Of a stretch of DNA of 64,000 nucleotides, positions 9,654 through 21,273 are shown in pieces. How positions within the stretch are numbered: position 1 is the stretch's first letter; each line of letters starts with the position of its first letter. The notes under the pieces were generated by a model. It saw only the letters and a list, made by a program, of their open reading frames with translations, ran no database searches and was not told the DNA's origin. This stretch comes from Ophioderma brevispina (Eukaryota; Echinodermata; Ophiuroidea; Amphilepidida; Ophiodermatidae): contig JAMKCH010012546.1 of NCBI GenBank assembly GCA_023653785.1, positions 1 through 64,000 of the forward strand, read 5' to 3'. A program made the translations under genes and the position numbers.

Positions 9654-10757
9654 TTAACCAATTCTGCCACCTTTACATCCTAAACACATCGCCTTCAGTT
9701 CTTTCCGATACTGCTGGTAACGAAGAGCATATACAAATGGATTGCAGGCAGAATTCAACATTGCCATACTAACGGCAAAGCCATAGAAAGCTCCATTGAA
9801 GTCTATTTGACCGCCTAGATTGTATTGTAGAAATAAGAAATGATCAGCCGACCAACAAATTACGTAAACAGCGAACACAATAATGAGCGTTTTGGTGACA
9901 TTTCTGTTTCTCTTAGAAGAGGACGACGAACTCTCATCTTGTTGATGCTCGTTATTTCTGGTGTTGTTGCTGTTTTCTCCATTGCTTGAGGTACCAGCAC
10001 TGACCGCTGTTGATACTGTTTGAACTGAAGACACTGTAGATACATCCGATGCTGCTACGCGTTTACTCTGCTGTTTCAATTTGACAGAGATGCAGGTGAA
10101 ACAAAACCCCATAATGATGCACGGGATGAAGAATTCCCAAAGAAACAGCAGGACACCCATTGCTGCTAGCAGAGTCGGGAAGTCGTACAGGTAAGCGCAT
10201 TGTCCATTCTGGACATCCGTTGTGATGATGGCGATGATGATTTGCATTATAGGCCCCAAAACCCATGCAGCTGCAGCGAATATCAGTGCTTTTTCACGAG
10301 AAAAATTTTGCGAATACCATATAGGGTGTAATACCGCAATGTATCTCTCTAAAGATACAGCTACAAGATTAAAGGTAGACACCGCAAATATAAAGAATAA
10401 ACACATATGTGAATACCAGAAGAAACAGTAAAGATACGCAAGTCCCTTGTTACCAGGAGTCGTCAAGGGGAAAATATCTGTGAAGGTGAGGCATACAAGA
10501 AAGAATGATGATAGAAAGTCAACGATAGCTTGGGTTGTAATAAGAATATGAACCCTCTGGAATCGTAGTCGGATAACAACAAGACACACTGTGAAATTAC
10601 CAATCATACCAACGAGGCCAATAATAATTTTTAGAGAAGCAAAGAAAACTTCTCCGGCTGACGAAGGTCGTGGGTCGAAATCCTTTCCGGTGTTGTGTTC
10701 TTCAAAGCTCCCTGCTTCGGTGGCATATGATGTTGTTGTAGACATTTCTGATGTCAT
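9654..10757 (-). CDS. Class A (rhodopsin-like) G protein-coupled receptor, intronless
   Basis: A 367-codon single-exon gene for a seven-helix plasma-membrane receptor that would signal through heterotrimeric G proteins. Visible marks are GN in helix 1 (N54), D80 in helix 2, C111 at the top of helix 3 and a second cysteine in extracellular loop 2 (NGQCAY). E137-R138-Y139 (E/DRY) is followed by AVLHP. Helix 7 has NPFVY, followed by a basic helix 8 and a CLGC palmitoylation-like tail. The third intracellular loop (about residues 230-285) is long and rich in Ser, Thr and Asn. Helix 6 reads C-W-S-A-D, so the usual CWxP proline is absent. The ATG at 10757 gives a 35-residue acidic N-terminus; a second ATG lies four codons later. 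Neuropeptide/orphan receptors of this style are common in invertebrate deuterostomes. The ligand cannot be named. Confidence 0.92.
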   Translation of the reverse strand: MTSEMSTTTSYATEAGSFEEHNTGKDFDPRPSSAGEVFFASLKIIIGLVGMIGNFTVCLVVIRLRFQRVHILITTQAIVDFLSSFFLVCLTFTDIFPLTTPGNKGLAYLYCFFWYSHMCLFFIFAVSTFNLVAVSLERYIAVLHPIWYSQNFSREKALIFAAAAWVLGPIMQIIIAIITTDVQNGQCAYLYDFPTLLAAMGVLLFLWEFFIPCIIMGFCFTCISVKLKQQSKRVAASDVSTVSSVQTVSTAVSAGTSSNGENSNNTRNNEHQQDESSSSSSKRNRNVTKTLIIVFAVYVICWSADHFLFLQYNLGGQIDFNGAFYGFAVSMAMLNSACNPFVYALRYQQYRKELKAMCLGCKGGRIG

Positions 10758-10872
10758 ATTTCTTTAGAAAATGATTATGCAGTGTTTTTTAGCAGTGTCA
10801 AGCTGTTAATGTCATCTAATCTGAAAATAGAAAACGTGATAATCGTACTTTTACTAAAAGGCCTCTTGAATT

Positions 10873-11210
10873 CAAAAGGTGCAACGAGAGATTCCAATGT
10901 ATCCATACGTTGCGCCAAATGTAGTGATTTCAAATAGAATACACACTCAATAGATTTCTTTCCTTGAAAATAGCTACAAAAAATATCTTAATAGTGAAAA
11001 CAGAAAGTTATTTTGATTTGCTTATATATCAATATAAAACATACCCTGAATTTCGTTTATTATCCAATACGAAAATATAGCAATTTCACAATTGGTACCA
11101 AAGAAATAAATCTTAGCTTAATCCTTTCAGATTGTGATATTTTTGATGGAAATCTTTACATCAGTGCAGAATTCAGGGCTTTCAATCTCCCATAGGGACA
11201 CCCAGCTCAG
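10873..11210. mobile_element. Solo relative of the outer TTAA MITE
   Basis: AAAGGTGCAACGAGAGATT near 10875 matches the left end of the 1865-2950 element. The rest follows it in order: TGTAGTGATT, AATAGATTTCTT.CCTTG, TTGATTTGCTTA, AATATAAA, ACCAAAGAAAT, TTTAATCCTTTCA-like, and ATC..CATAGGGACAC. At the point where the other copy carries the inner piggyBac-type MITE, this one reads straight through (about 11020-11035). The right end is decayed. Confidence 0.65.
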
Positions 11211-11214
11211 GTGA

Positions 11215-11748
11215 CATGTTTAGTGGACGAATTCTTATTTATAACCGTTAATATGTATCACTTGCCCTGGCCCTCGACATGGTCGTCTCTCACAGTACTA
11301 CAAACATGATAGTTATCATATGAAAAAGCTTGAATGTACAGCACAACACAACACAAATCAGTAATCATAGAAAAAAATATTATTAACCACCGTCTTTGTT
11401 CGGTGATTGACTATTTGAATTCGAAATCACTTATCTATAGTATTACTTGTTAGTGTACATGCAAAATAACCAATGCGTGCAGTAAATATTATAACGATCG
11501 CTCATTTAACTTCTTTCAATACTTTTCTAGACAAACAAGACTCCACATCATGTGAAAAACATACAATGTTACTTTATACTCATAACGATCACGCATTTAT
11601 TTTATTCCACGCAGCACAAACACCAATCCAAAAAAGTCCAAAAGAAGAAGAAGAAGATGATGATGATGAAGATGATGAAGAAAAATAAGATGATGAAGAT
11701 GAAGATGATGAAGATGATGATGATGATGAAGATGAAGATGAAGATGAA

Positions 11749-11823
<75 letters not shown>

Positions 11824-13440
11824 CGTCGAGAATCAAAACTCGATCGCATAATAATGAGCAATGGCGTCTTTCAATAACTGCCATGTTCTTGGTAATTTTC
11901 GAGTAGTATTTAACTAATTTCATCGGTTTCGGTTAACAGACTACAGATATGAATATGTTTTGAACAATAAAATCCCGTGAGACCAAACTCTAGGTCAATG
12001 TTGAATAAACCTTACGCACAGTTATTTTCTTTACCTAGATGAGAATGATCAATGATAATAAGTAAGTATTGACAATGATGTGCCTACCTTTTTGGATAGA
12101 ATATTAGTAACATGCTTAAGCCCCATGCATTTAAAACATAATTACTAAAAGCACCGTAAGAATATGATCATTTTTTCCAAAAGGAGCCCAATTTCAAATT
12201 TGCAATTTTTAAACTTTGTATTTAAAAAAGTTAGGGGCAAAATTGTATTTAAATTACACTACATTAAAATACACTACATCATCAAAGCAGTAATCAATCT
12301 ATCCATTTTATGTCATTAAACTTAAACATTTCAAAAAAATACCACACAAAGCAGCTATTGGAGTTAGCGTCTTTTTGGAATTAAACTCTTCAATTAATAT
12401 TTTTTATTTTCTTTTTAACCACGTTTACTACATTGATTTGTTTTCTTTATCGGTTCTTTGTAAGTTAATACTTGCAACGCCAAATAATTATGATCCGTTT
12501 AATTACCAGCATTTAGGCAAAAGCGTAAATGCGAACGTGTCTTTATGCCAAGTGACATTTTATATAACACGATTGTATTCATTATTACAAAATAAAATGG
12601 GTCCAATTGCAATATACAGGTATAGCAAACAACCCAACGCCGTATTTAAGTTAATTGAACTCATTAATTTTGTCCAGATTGTAATCTTAAATTTAATTTC
12701 AGTACGTTCAAGGGTAAACCTTTTTAAAAATCAAAACGTTAAGTTAATGGCTATTTTCACCATTCAAAATGTTGAAAAAACCAGGTGAACGGAAGCGTCA
12801 TTGACCCGATATATACAAATCAATTTGAATTTGACTTTTCCACATTACGTGCTATTTATTGTCAAAAAATCAATTAATAAATCTGGGAGTTTACTTTATT
12901 CCTACATTTAGCTTACTGCTAGAAGAATTATAGATTGTTCATTTGAAGTACAACCCTTTCAGACCCATATTTCAGTACCACGTCAATATTGGTTTTACAT
13001 TTTCATTAGCATCATGGCGAATATCACAGTGGTCAATTTCAACCAAAAATAAATTAAATAACCTTGATGCCAACGGACGTGAGGATGTAGCAGAAATATA
13101 TAAAAAGGGTCAACATTCGGCTAACATAATTTGCCTAGATCTTGTATACCGTCTGTTTACGTAAAATATTTTAGTGGTTCCGGACTTTTTGATATTTTTT
13201 TTGGCTAGAATTGGTGGACACGTTTTGCGCCATTTGAAATACCCGAAATAGATGACGTGAGGTGAGGAGCGCCAACTGGGCGTCAGGGGGGAAAACATAA
13301 CCGGGGTTGAAACAAAATTGTGACAGAGTAAAGTACGATAGTCATAAATGAGGGTGTCGCAGCGGTCAAATGGTAAAAAAAAATCAAGTTAAACGTACAT
13401 TTCTTCTTTATCATCATTGTCGACTATCTTTTGAGGAAGG
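11215..13440. other. AT-rich intergenic DNA
   Basis: No gene is recognised apart from the GAT microsatellite. The ORF at 12375-12788 (137 codons) is rich in Ile, Leu, Asn and Phe, has no recognisable motif, and is best explained by low GC. Confidence 0.5.
11643..11820. repeat. (GAT/GAA)n trinucleotide microsatellite
   Basis: An imperfect GAAGAT array becomes a pure GAT run over its last ~75 bp. Its frames read as poly-Met, poly-Ser, poly-His or poly-Asp/Glu, none of which is a gene. Confidence 0.95.
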
Positions 13441-13479
13441 TTTCTGGGTCAGACTCGGGAGTTGTGACTTGTCCTCGCC

Positions 13480-14075
13480 AATCAAGACAATATCCAGCCA
13501 AATTGCTAAATGACTTTGACTTTGCTTACGATACTTTCAATACCTAGGCTCCGTGTAAGCAAGCTGGAGACGGAAAACTCTCGCTTGAACAGCCTTCTGG
13601 AAATTAGAACATCTGTGCAAAAGTCTTACAATACAAATTTACAACACCAAAGTGAAACTGTTTGACAAAACCTGCACACAGTTTTGCTCTATGGATTATC
13701 GCAAAGTACATGGAAAATAAGATACACTCAATTGGAACATCCTGCTACCGTATTATACTGAACATCAGAAGCGTAGACAGAGTACCAAATACCACCATCT
13801 GCAATCTGATAGGGGAGTGTACCCCTTGTTGATAAGGCCAGGACTCGTCAACTAAATTCTTAGGGCATATACTCCGCTTGCCTGATGACGAGCCTGTTAA
13901 AGAGTATTACTCTATGTACCAAGTCATGGCATATTCTTTAAATATGTCCAGTGTCTCCTGGGGGACATGGACAACATGCTAGGTAAAAGTCAACCGTTAA
14001 CAATGGCTCATGACCGGTGTGGCTGGAGGGAACTTGGGGTCGCCTGCTCTGCAGCCGAATAATGTTGATGATGAT
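13480..14075 (+). pseudogene. LINE 3' coding relic
   Basis: The plus strand shows scattered frames typical of the C-terminal part of a non-LTR retrotransposon protein: F-D-F-A-Y-D near 13516, F-L-G-H-I-L-R-L-P-D-D-E-P-V-K-E-Y near 13860-13905, L-Y-V-P-S-H-G, L-G-D-M-D-N-M-L near 13960, then D-R-C-G-W-R-E-L-G-V-A-C-S-A-A-E near 14010-14060. The 'LGDxxxML ... DRxxWRxLVxACSAAE' ending is a common LINE terminus in marine invertebrates. Frames change several times, so it is not functional. Confidence 0.65.
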
Positions 14076-14738
14076 GGAAATGACTTCGTAAAAATGTTAG
14101 TACGTTGTTTGCCATACTTCCCTTTAAATGTGAAACCTACGGTGACTCCGTTAAATTTAAAGATTTACTAACAATTATCAGAGTGAAAGCTATATTACGT
14201 TATTACAATACCGGGAAGTAGGAGAAGTCTAAGCGATTGTGGAGGTAGAATTGAAGAGACGGGACGTGTAGACTAAAGACGCTGCAGGTAAAGAATTACC
14301 AGACCTTGGCAGTGCGGACCTGCCCCTAGGCCAGTTCAAGGAGACTCAATAGCATGGCCAGTGGAATCAAATAGCTTGCATGCATGCATGCATTTCCTTC
14401 CTTATTTCTTTTTCTTTCTTTTTGTTTTCCAACATGTAATGTCAAATGTCAACTCCGTCCCATGGAAGCCCAGCTCCGTAAATTTCAAAAGTGTACAGCC
14501 AGTATTAATGTACCCTGCGGCATCCCCGGTAGGGTCGTGAAGAAGCTGCTTCGTGGGCGCGGTATTTCCCAGTTATGTTTAAAGTTAAAGAACTGCAATC
14601 CCACATAGTTTATATGAATCAGAACATAGTTTATATGAATCAGAACAATTTACAACATAACAAACTATTCATAATTGTTTGTCATTATCAAATATTATCA
14701 ATAGCTCCAGCCATCTCTCTCTCTCTCGCTCTCTCTCA

Positions 14739-14781
<43 letters not shown>

Positions 14782-14954
14782 GACTTCAATGCACACCACA
14801 GTTTGCTTACCTCTTGTGTGAAGGAATTGCACTGTTCGATATTTTAATTTTCAAAATAGATTAATTTTCAGAAAACACCCATTTTGTTAAAAGAGTTTTA
14901 AAAAAAACTTTCATCAAGGAGTCCACACCAATTAAAAACATGCTCTTGAAGCCC
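14076..14954. other. Intergenic DNA with CT microsatellite
   Basis: May include LINE 3' untranslated sequence at its start. ATGC repeats occur near 14380 and a CT tract at 14713-14781. AACATAGTTTATATGAATCA is repeated twice at about 14602-14645. No gene is seen. Confidence 0.5.
14713..14781. repeat. (CT)n microsatellite
   Basis: About 70 bp of CT dinucleotides with few interruptions. Confidence 0.95.
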
Positions 14955-15174
14955 TTACGAGGATTAGAAAACCAGGCACATGCACATGCAGATGCGGTAA
15001 TGCAGTGAGAGCGCCCATGCCCAGCTGTGTTCAGGTATGTGACCGATATCGATCGAGTGGACTTTGAACTTATGTGCTTACATTCCTCACATTGCTCACA
15101 CACAGCTGGGCATGAGCGCTTTCACTGCATTACCGCATCTGTATGTGCATACCCCGGTTTTCTAAACTTCGTAA
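14955..15174. mobile_element. 220-bp foldback MITE
   Basis: The left arm has TTACGAGGATTAGAAAACC, CAGATGCGGTAATGCAGTGA and CCCATGCCCAGCTGTGT. All three recur as reverse complements on the right in the mirrored order, ending TTTTCTAAACTTCGTAA. The arms are about 75 bp with about 85-90% pairing around a ~65-bp loop containing CGATATCGATCG. There is no ORF. Confidence 0.75.
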
Positions 15175-15402
15175 CTGAAGTCATGTCTTATGTTTGAATG
15201 TGTTTTAATCATAGTTCTCTTGAAATAAGCGATCGATGACGCACAACCTCATAAAGCAATGATGTGTTATTTCTTTAGAAATATAAAAAACATAATGTTC
15301 TCTAACTGATTTTGGTCTGAAATGATAGATTGCGCCTCAAAAGAAGTCTCTGATTTCAAGTCCATAAAGAAATTAATTTACTAAAAGCTGGATGGAAAAT
15401 CG

Positions 15403-16368
15403 GGTGCAGGTCGATGTTCCGACGTGTGATTTGTCCGAACGGTTTTTGTACGGAAAGGTTATTACTCCGACAGGTCTTTATTCCGAAAGGTATTTACTCC
15501 GAATGGTTTTTTCTCCGAAAGTCTTTTTCTCCAATGGGTAAATTAATCCGAACGGCAATTGGTCCGAAAGGTCATTATCCGAAATCTAAAAAAGGGTCAT
15601 TGCTCCGAAAGGTTTTTATTCCGAAGGGTCATTACTCCGAAAGGTCGTTTCTCCGAATTTTCGGAATATAGACCTTTCGGAATAAAAACCTTTCGTAGTA
15701 AAACCCTAATTTATAATTTCATAGGATTTTTACTTCGATAGGTCATTTACGGTTTTTCAGAATTTTTAGACATCATTTTAAAGTTAAAGGGGATAACCCG
15801 ATTTAAGTGTATAACGATTTAATCTTGATAGAATGGCCTTCAACCAAAAACCCTTTCTGTTGAGGTTTGCGCCCGATATTTCAAGCCGTGTTATGTGAGA
15901 CCTAAAAAACGTGATTTTAATATGCAAAATTAACTATTGGTCGACCAAAATAGGGCACGTTTTCGCGCGTAACATCCAAAACCAAACACCATTTAGTCCT
16001 AGGATTCCACAGGGTAAATGAGAAAAAAAACCTATGAAATAAAAAATTAGGTTTTTACTCCGAAAGGTTTTTATTCTGAAAGGTCGATATTCCGAAAATT
16101 CGGAGAAACGACCTTTCGGAATAATGACCTTTCGGAGTAAAAACCTTTCGGATCAAATAACTTTCGGATTAATGACCCTTATTTCATTTTCGGAGTAAAG
16201 ACCCTTCGGAATAAAAATCTTTCGGAGCAATGACTTCGGACTAATGACCCTTCGGAACAAAAACCTTTCGGAATTATGAGCTTCCATAGAACAGTGTGTT
16301 CGGAGTAATGACCGTTCGGAGAAATAACCTTTCGGAGCAATGACACGTCGGAATATCGAACTGTCCCC
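15403..16368. mobile_element. Foldback (TU/FB-like) transposon with 9-bp target duplications
   Basis: A 966-bp element flanked by the direct repeat GGAAAATCG (15394-15402 and 16369-16377). The ends are inverted: GGTGCAGGTCGATGTTCCG on the left and, as reverse complement, GGGGACAGTTCGATATTCCG on the right. Inside, each arm is a degenerate minisatellite of TCCGAAAGGTCATTA-like units (left 15410-15690, right 16045-16360 in reverse). A ~250-bp core (15780-16030) separates them. Foldback elements with tandem-repeat arms are known as FB in Drosophila and TU in sea urchins; FB elements belong to the Mutator group, which makes 9-bp duplications. The core is related to 54545-54850. Confidence 0.8.
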
Positions 16369-16377
16369 GGAAAATCG

Positions 16378-17342
16378 ACTTTTATCAGTAAAAAAGTCTA
16401 AAAAGGGCTAATTACGATTAGGAATACTTGATAATGGATAAGTGGATAATTTCTTGGAGAGTGTTATCTAGTTTAAAACAATCCTTCAAAAATGTCAATG
16501 TCGAGAAATGTTGAAGGCGTGTGCAATATGGAATTTGGTATTACTATCGTTTTGTAAAATAGGCAAATGTTCAAAACTCAACTAATACACATGTCCTTGT
16601 TGGTACAAGTCGCACTTTCATACAGGGTTTACAGATTCGAATCTAGAGAAGATGAAGCAAGATAATGAAATTAACCAGAAATGCTTTAGTGGATAGAATC
16701 GAATTTCATATTATACTAAAGTTCAAAAGAAAAACATGTTCAAAGTTATTTTCAGGAATGTACCTTTTTACCAATAGTGAAGGAAAGAGTTCATTATCAG
16801 TATTTGGTAGAATTTCTGGCTTACATTCTCGACATTAAATGTTCATAAATGGACACATGCAGGATACATAAACAATAGAGATAGAAAGAGTGGCCTACAT
16901 TATGGAGAGTTAAACAATCCGACAAAGATAGAGAGAAAAGAAATGTTTCGAAGGGGTATTATAAATCGTATTTTACATTGACCAAACCTTCAATCTTATT
17001 CTTAGTTATTTAGTTTGTTTTATCAAAAAATATATTCTTGTAAAACTCACCTGGAAATTAAATAGAATTTCCCCCAACCAGCAGCAAAAGTTGGTACATT
17101 TGATATTTGTTTCCTCAAGAACCTCTTCGATGGATTGAAAACAATATCAATGCGAAACCGTTGATCCTCTTTACAGTGACTGGTGACTAGCAAGAAAAGG
17201 TAAGAACACGCGGTGCGGTAAGTACGTATATCCTGTTTCTAAAATTGAAAAAAAAAGTTGGCGCAGCGTTTGAAAATTCTCAAGACTGGAATAATACCAA
17301 AAGGCATTGTGGGGAAAAAGGGATGCGGCCCGTAGCGATTGC
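16378..17342. other. Intergenic DNA, nothing recognised
   Basis: AT-rich unique sequence. No coding, RNA or repeat structure stands out. Confidence 0.5.
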
Positions 17343-17659
17343 GTGTTAACTTTTCCGTGTTTGCGAGCACCAAAGTACCCGACAAAACGTTCAATTTGCT
17401 CGCTAGGTTCTATAGGTTCAGACCCAATTACGATACATATCCAAAACAAAACATAGTAACGGACCCTCTGATGCAAAAATCTCTATAGAACCCCTTCGTT
17501 TTCCGGAGATATTTGAGATTTAGTTTCATTTGCATGCATTCGCTATGACGGACTGATAATGTTAATCTCTCGCATAGTACTAATTTAGATAATATCTTTC
17601 GAAGTCTGTGACACAGACTACACACTTTCCGGACCGCCGTATTCATTATTCAACAACGT
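17343..17659. repeat. 317-bp direct repeat, left copy
   Basis: From GTGTTAACTTTTCCGTG to CAACAACGT. It recurs at 17953-18269 with an offset of 610 and no difference that I could see; the 72-codon frames within both copies are identical. Confidence 0.9.
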
Positions 17660-17952
17660 AAAAAAAAAAAAAAAAAAAATTAACGGAACTTTGACAGTAA
17701 TTTTACAGAAATTTGTCTCATATTATGGAAAAAAATATGTATTTTAACAGAATTTTTCCGTAATTTAAAATTACGGAACCAAAAAAAAAAGTCCGGAAAT
17801 ATTGCAGCCAGAAATTTTTGAAATATTTCCGTAAATTAACATTTTTAGCTATTTTTTATGTTTTTTGTTTTTTATTTTTATTGTTTTCTAAAACAGAATT
17901 TTCCGTAAATTTACGGAAAATCTGTTTTCTTAATTTACGGAAATTTCTAAGT
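17660..17952. mobile_element. TTACGG-type element with poly(A) edge
   Basis: Starts with about 19 A residues, is AT-rich with repeated TTTACGG/CCGTAAA blocks, and ends TTAATTTACGGAAATTTCTA plus AGT(G). Its last ~80 bp match the element at 6884-6998. No ORF has recognisable content. Like that element, it lies exactly between two long direct repeats. Confidence 0.6.
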
Positions 17953-18269
17953 GTGTTAACTTTTCCGTGTTTGCGAGCACCAAAGTACCCGACAAAACGT
18001 TCAATTTGCTCGCTAGGTTCTATAGGTTCAGACCCAATTACGATACATATCCAAAACAAAACATAGTAACGGACCCTCTGATGCAAAAATCTCTATAGAA
18101 CCCCTTCGTTTTCCGGAGATATTTGAGATTTAGTTTCATTTGCATGCATTCGCTATGACGGACTGATAATGTTAATCTCTCGCATAGTACTAATTTAGAT
18201 AATATCTTTCGAAGTCTGTGACACAGACTACACACTTTCCGGACCGCCGTATTCATTATTCAACAACGT
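17953..18269. repeat. 317-bp direct repeat, right copy
   Basis: Second copy of 17343-17659; it continues into TAGGTCACGTGCC and then a mariner-type MITE. Confidence 0.9.
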
Positions 18270-18296
18270 TAGGTCACGTGCCACCTGGTTTAGATA

Positions 18297-18498
18297 CACT
18301 CTTAAAAATGCCTCGTCAAATATGATTTTACACTGTTTTCTAGTCAAATTTGACTAGTAAAATCGGCCAGAATATACTCAAGGTTCTTTTGATCAGAATC
18401 TTGTCAAATATGACTATATTCTGGCCGATTTTTACTAGATTTTCTAGTCAGATTTGACTAGAAAACAGTGTAAAATGACGAGGCGTTTTTTAAGAGTG
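18297..18498. mobile_element. 202-bp Tc1/mariner-type hairpin MITE
   Basis: TA at 18295-18296 and 18499-18500 flanks CACTCTTAAAAATGCCTCGT on the left and its near reverse complement on the right. TTTTACACTGTTTTCTAGTC and the tandem CAAATTTGACTAG blocks pair between arms. It forms a near-complete hairpin without coding capacity. A partial, error-rich copy starts abruptly at about 25245. Confidence 0.85.
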
Positions 18499-20755
18499 TA
18501 CGATGTGTCCCAAAGTTCTTCTGATAATTTGCTTTTGATATCCCCATACATCAGGCTCCTCAGGGTAGTGTCCGTCTGACACCCTCCTCCACGACAGGAT
18601 GCAGTGCACAAATTAATAAAATTATTGATTTTGTTTAAATATAAAAAATGGCACTTTTTACATTTCCACTGAAATTGTTAAGGTTATAACAAAACAATGG
18701 TTTGGTATATAAATCAAAAACGTTAGTTTCGTAACCATGTAATTTTTTCCATTTGAAATTTGTTGACCTTTTTTTGTTTATTAACTGTCGAAGGGATTGT
18801 AGTCTTGTTATAAAACGTATGTAAACTAAAGTCGCATTGTCCTTGTGAACCTCTTTAAATAACTATCTGGTATGACTGAGGCCAAAGGTTACTTGTAAAC
18901 TGGGTTCATTATGATCTAACCTCAAACTTGCTTGCTTATCATGGTACCACGGGTTAATATGTAGTGTTTGGTTTTTTGGATGAATGCCTCATTAATTTGA
19001 GAATTGCCTAGGTTCTGCAATTAAACCACCTTAGGAGGACCATTCAAACATCAGATACAAGTTTACGGGCATCATACAAAAATGTATTACGTGATGTAAA
19101 CTTAGTTCAGTCAAGTCTTATTTAAAAAATAAACTTGCGTCGTCATTTAAGTAGAATGCACTTGTAAATTTTACGCAATCTGAATTAAATTCATATTTAA
19201 AAGGCCATTTTAACACTTAAGTGGCCCAAGGGAGGCGTTCCATAGTACCCAACATTTGATTTTTTGCGATTTCCTGATTAGCATCCAATGTTTTCAAGGG
19301 TTTTGCTAAGTGTCATTGATACAAATTTAAATCCGCCTAGGGCTTCATTAGCATAATTAGGTTGGGTCCCTAGGAACACCCCCCACCTTGGGCACTAACG
19401 GAAGTGAAAAAAATCATGATATTATAATTAAAAAATTAAAGTAATTTAAATATTGGGATTTATTGCTTAGATATATACCTTAGGAGGCAAATTAATTAAT
19501 TAATATTAGTAATACTTAAATCAAATAACTGTTATATTGCTGATAGCATCAATTTAATCATTGTCAGGACCGTGCTCTGAACTGTGTAAGTCTATGGGAA
19601 AGACCAAGGTGAATTGACAGTAGTTTCTGAGGAAAAATACAAGATGGTATAATTTGGCTATATTTTGCAATTGATAGTTTTAATTAGAGTTTTAGAGTAG
19701 ATTTAATGAATTATTTTGGTTCAAAAACCTATATTGGAGTTGCTGAGTTCCCCACCTTTGCTATCAATTTCGGCATGGAACACTCACTTATGCTTTATTC
19801 ACATCCTCAATGGTTGTAGCCATTCATTACAAAGTGGAGAAAGATACAACTGGCGGCATGACCAAAACTGAATGAAAGCAATATCACACAGGCACCGTAC
19901 GTCGTGGAGGTCAAACAAAAAAATCATCACACCTGAGATTTTGATAGCCTTCGCATAGCTGATGGTACATCCTATATCGATATCGAAATCCCGTCTTACC
20001 AATGCCTAGAAAGAGCCAACCACCATTCTGAAGAAGGCCAACGACTGGATATTGCCTGATGGAGAGGAACACAAACAAATAGTGTTCCCTCAGAAATCAC
20101 TGTGACAGCTAAGAGACAGATATCATCTTTCTACCAAAACAAGGACGGTGATCATCATAGAGCTGACGGTCCCTATGTAGGAAAAACTATCCAAGGAATA
20201 TGCTAGAAATTAATGAAGTGCAAATACCAAGGATCTAGTGGCTACTGCGAAACAGAGGATGGTATAACATAATAATTGCCATACAAAGTAGGGACAGCGA
20301 GGTTTCTGACAATACATCAGTAAAAGTGCCTGACATCTTTGGGCATCCTAAAAGAAAGAGGAAGGCTAGAACGGAACAGCAGCAAAAATTTCACTCACAG
20401 CGACTAGCCATCTGGCTCAGCAGAAGCTCAAGGCATTCCTTCAGACAGATGGAACTACAAGCAACCCCAGCAATATGCTCCGAGTGGAGTGGAATGGTTG
20501 AGCGCTCACAAAACCAGGTTTAACACGCCTAAGTCTGGACAAGAACACACTAAATCTAGACAAAGAAATACTACATTAGTAAATCTTCCCTACTATATAC
20601 GTCACCTGCACAGAGAAAGAGCCGACCAGGAGTGCTTATCTTTAAACGGATAAAAGTAGTCTCTGAAGGTGACAGCGCTAGTGTTCTACCAATGTGAATA
20701 TCCTTACATTTCGGAATACCCATTCCATTTTAGGGTGAAACGTTACTTTGCTAGT
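18350..20755. repeat. 2.4-kb duplicated block, copy 1
   Basis: From inside the MITE to about 20755 this block is colinear with 25245-27590. It includes the mariner-type MITE, AT-rich DNA, and the retroelement tail at 19790-20700. The second copy differs by very frequent 1-3 base insertions and deletions. Confidence 0.8.
19790..20700 (+). pseudogene. Retroelement C-terminal region, copy 1
   Basis: Broken plus-strand frames carry a block with MERN/CSLRN-like and R-D-S-E-V-S-D-N-T-S ... C-L-T-S-L-G-I-L-K-E-K motifs. The relative at 26617-27520 preserves longer frames. There the order is V-L-P-M-P-K-K-D, F-E-E-G-H-W-T-G, K-R-P-D-I, W-L-x-T-x-x-x-x-E-D-G and L-P-L-K-V-G-S. This order (a 'RPDI ... 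ELTVP ... PVEVG' tail) is seen after the reverse transcriptase in some animal retroelements. Family assignment is uncertain; stops and frameshifts exclude function. Confidence 0.45.
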
Positions 20756-21273
20756 GTTGTGACGTCAGACGTCACCGTTGGCTTGTATTGCGCCCCCTGG
20801 TAGGTGGAAGCGGTTTCAGCTGGCGAGAAGGATGATGGGAAGGTCATGGCAGCGCGCATGAGGCTGATGATGCGTGTTAAAGAGTGATTAAAGATGAAAC
20901 ACAAGCGAGTCTCTACCTTTGAGTCTGATTCCCCGAGGCGGTGTAGGGACACTAACACAACACCGCGGAAATATGTTGAGAGAATAGGAGTAAATACGAG
21001 AGCCTGGTACCAAGGACTTTGAAATTTTTGATCATCATTCATACTATGAAACAGTCAACTGGCCCCAGTACAAATTCGCCCAGGTACCAAAACCTCGGGG
21101 GCCCAAAGTATACAAACTGGCTCCAGGTAAGACATGAATGACATGTAGAGTGATGGACGACGGAACATTTTTTTTTAAATGTGAAATAGCTATATTTATA
21201 GTACATGTCGCATTTCGCTGTATTTCAACACTAAGTTTGCAGAAGTAGAATATCAAATGTGAACAAAAACAAC

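Noticed and set aside
10222..10431. Plus-strand frame opposite the GPCR
   Set aside because: Antisense shadow of the receptor gene; minus-strand frames at 9860-10266 are also shadows.
11552..11923. Poly-Met, poly-Ser and poly-His frames
   Set aside because: They are three readings of one GAT microsatellite.
12375..12788. 137-codon frame
   Set aside because: Low-GC chance frame rich in Ile, Leu, Phe and Asn; no motif, splice signal or neighbour supports it.
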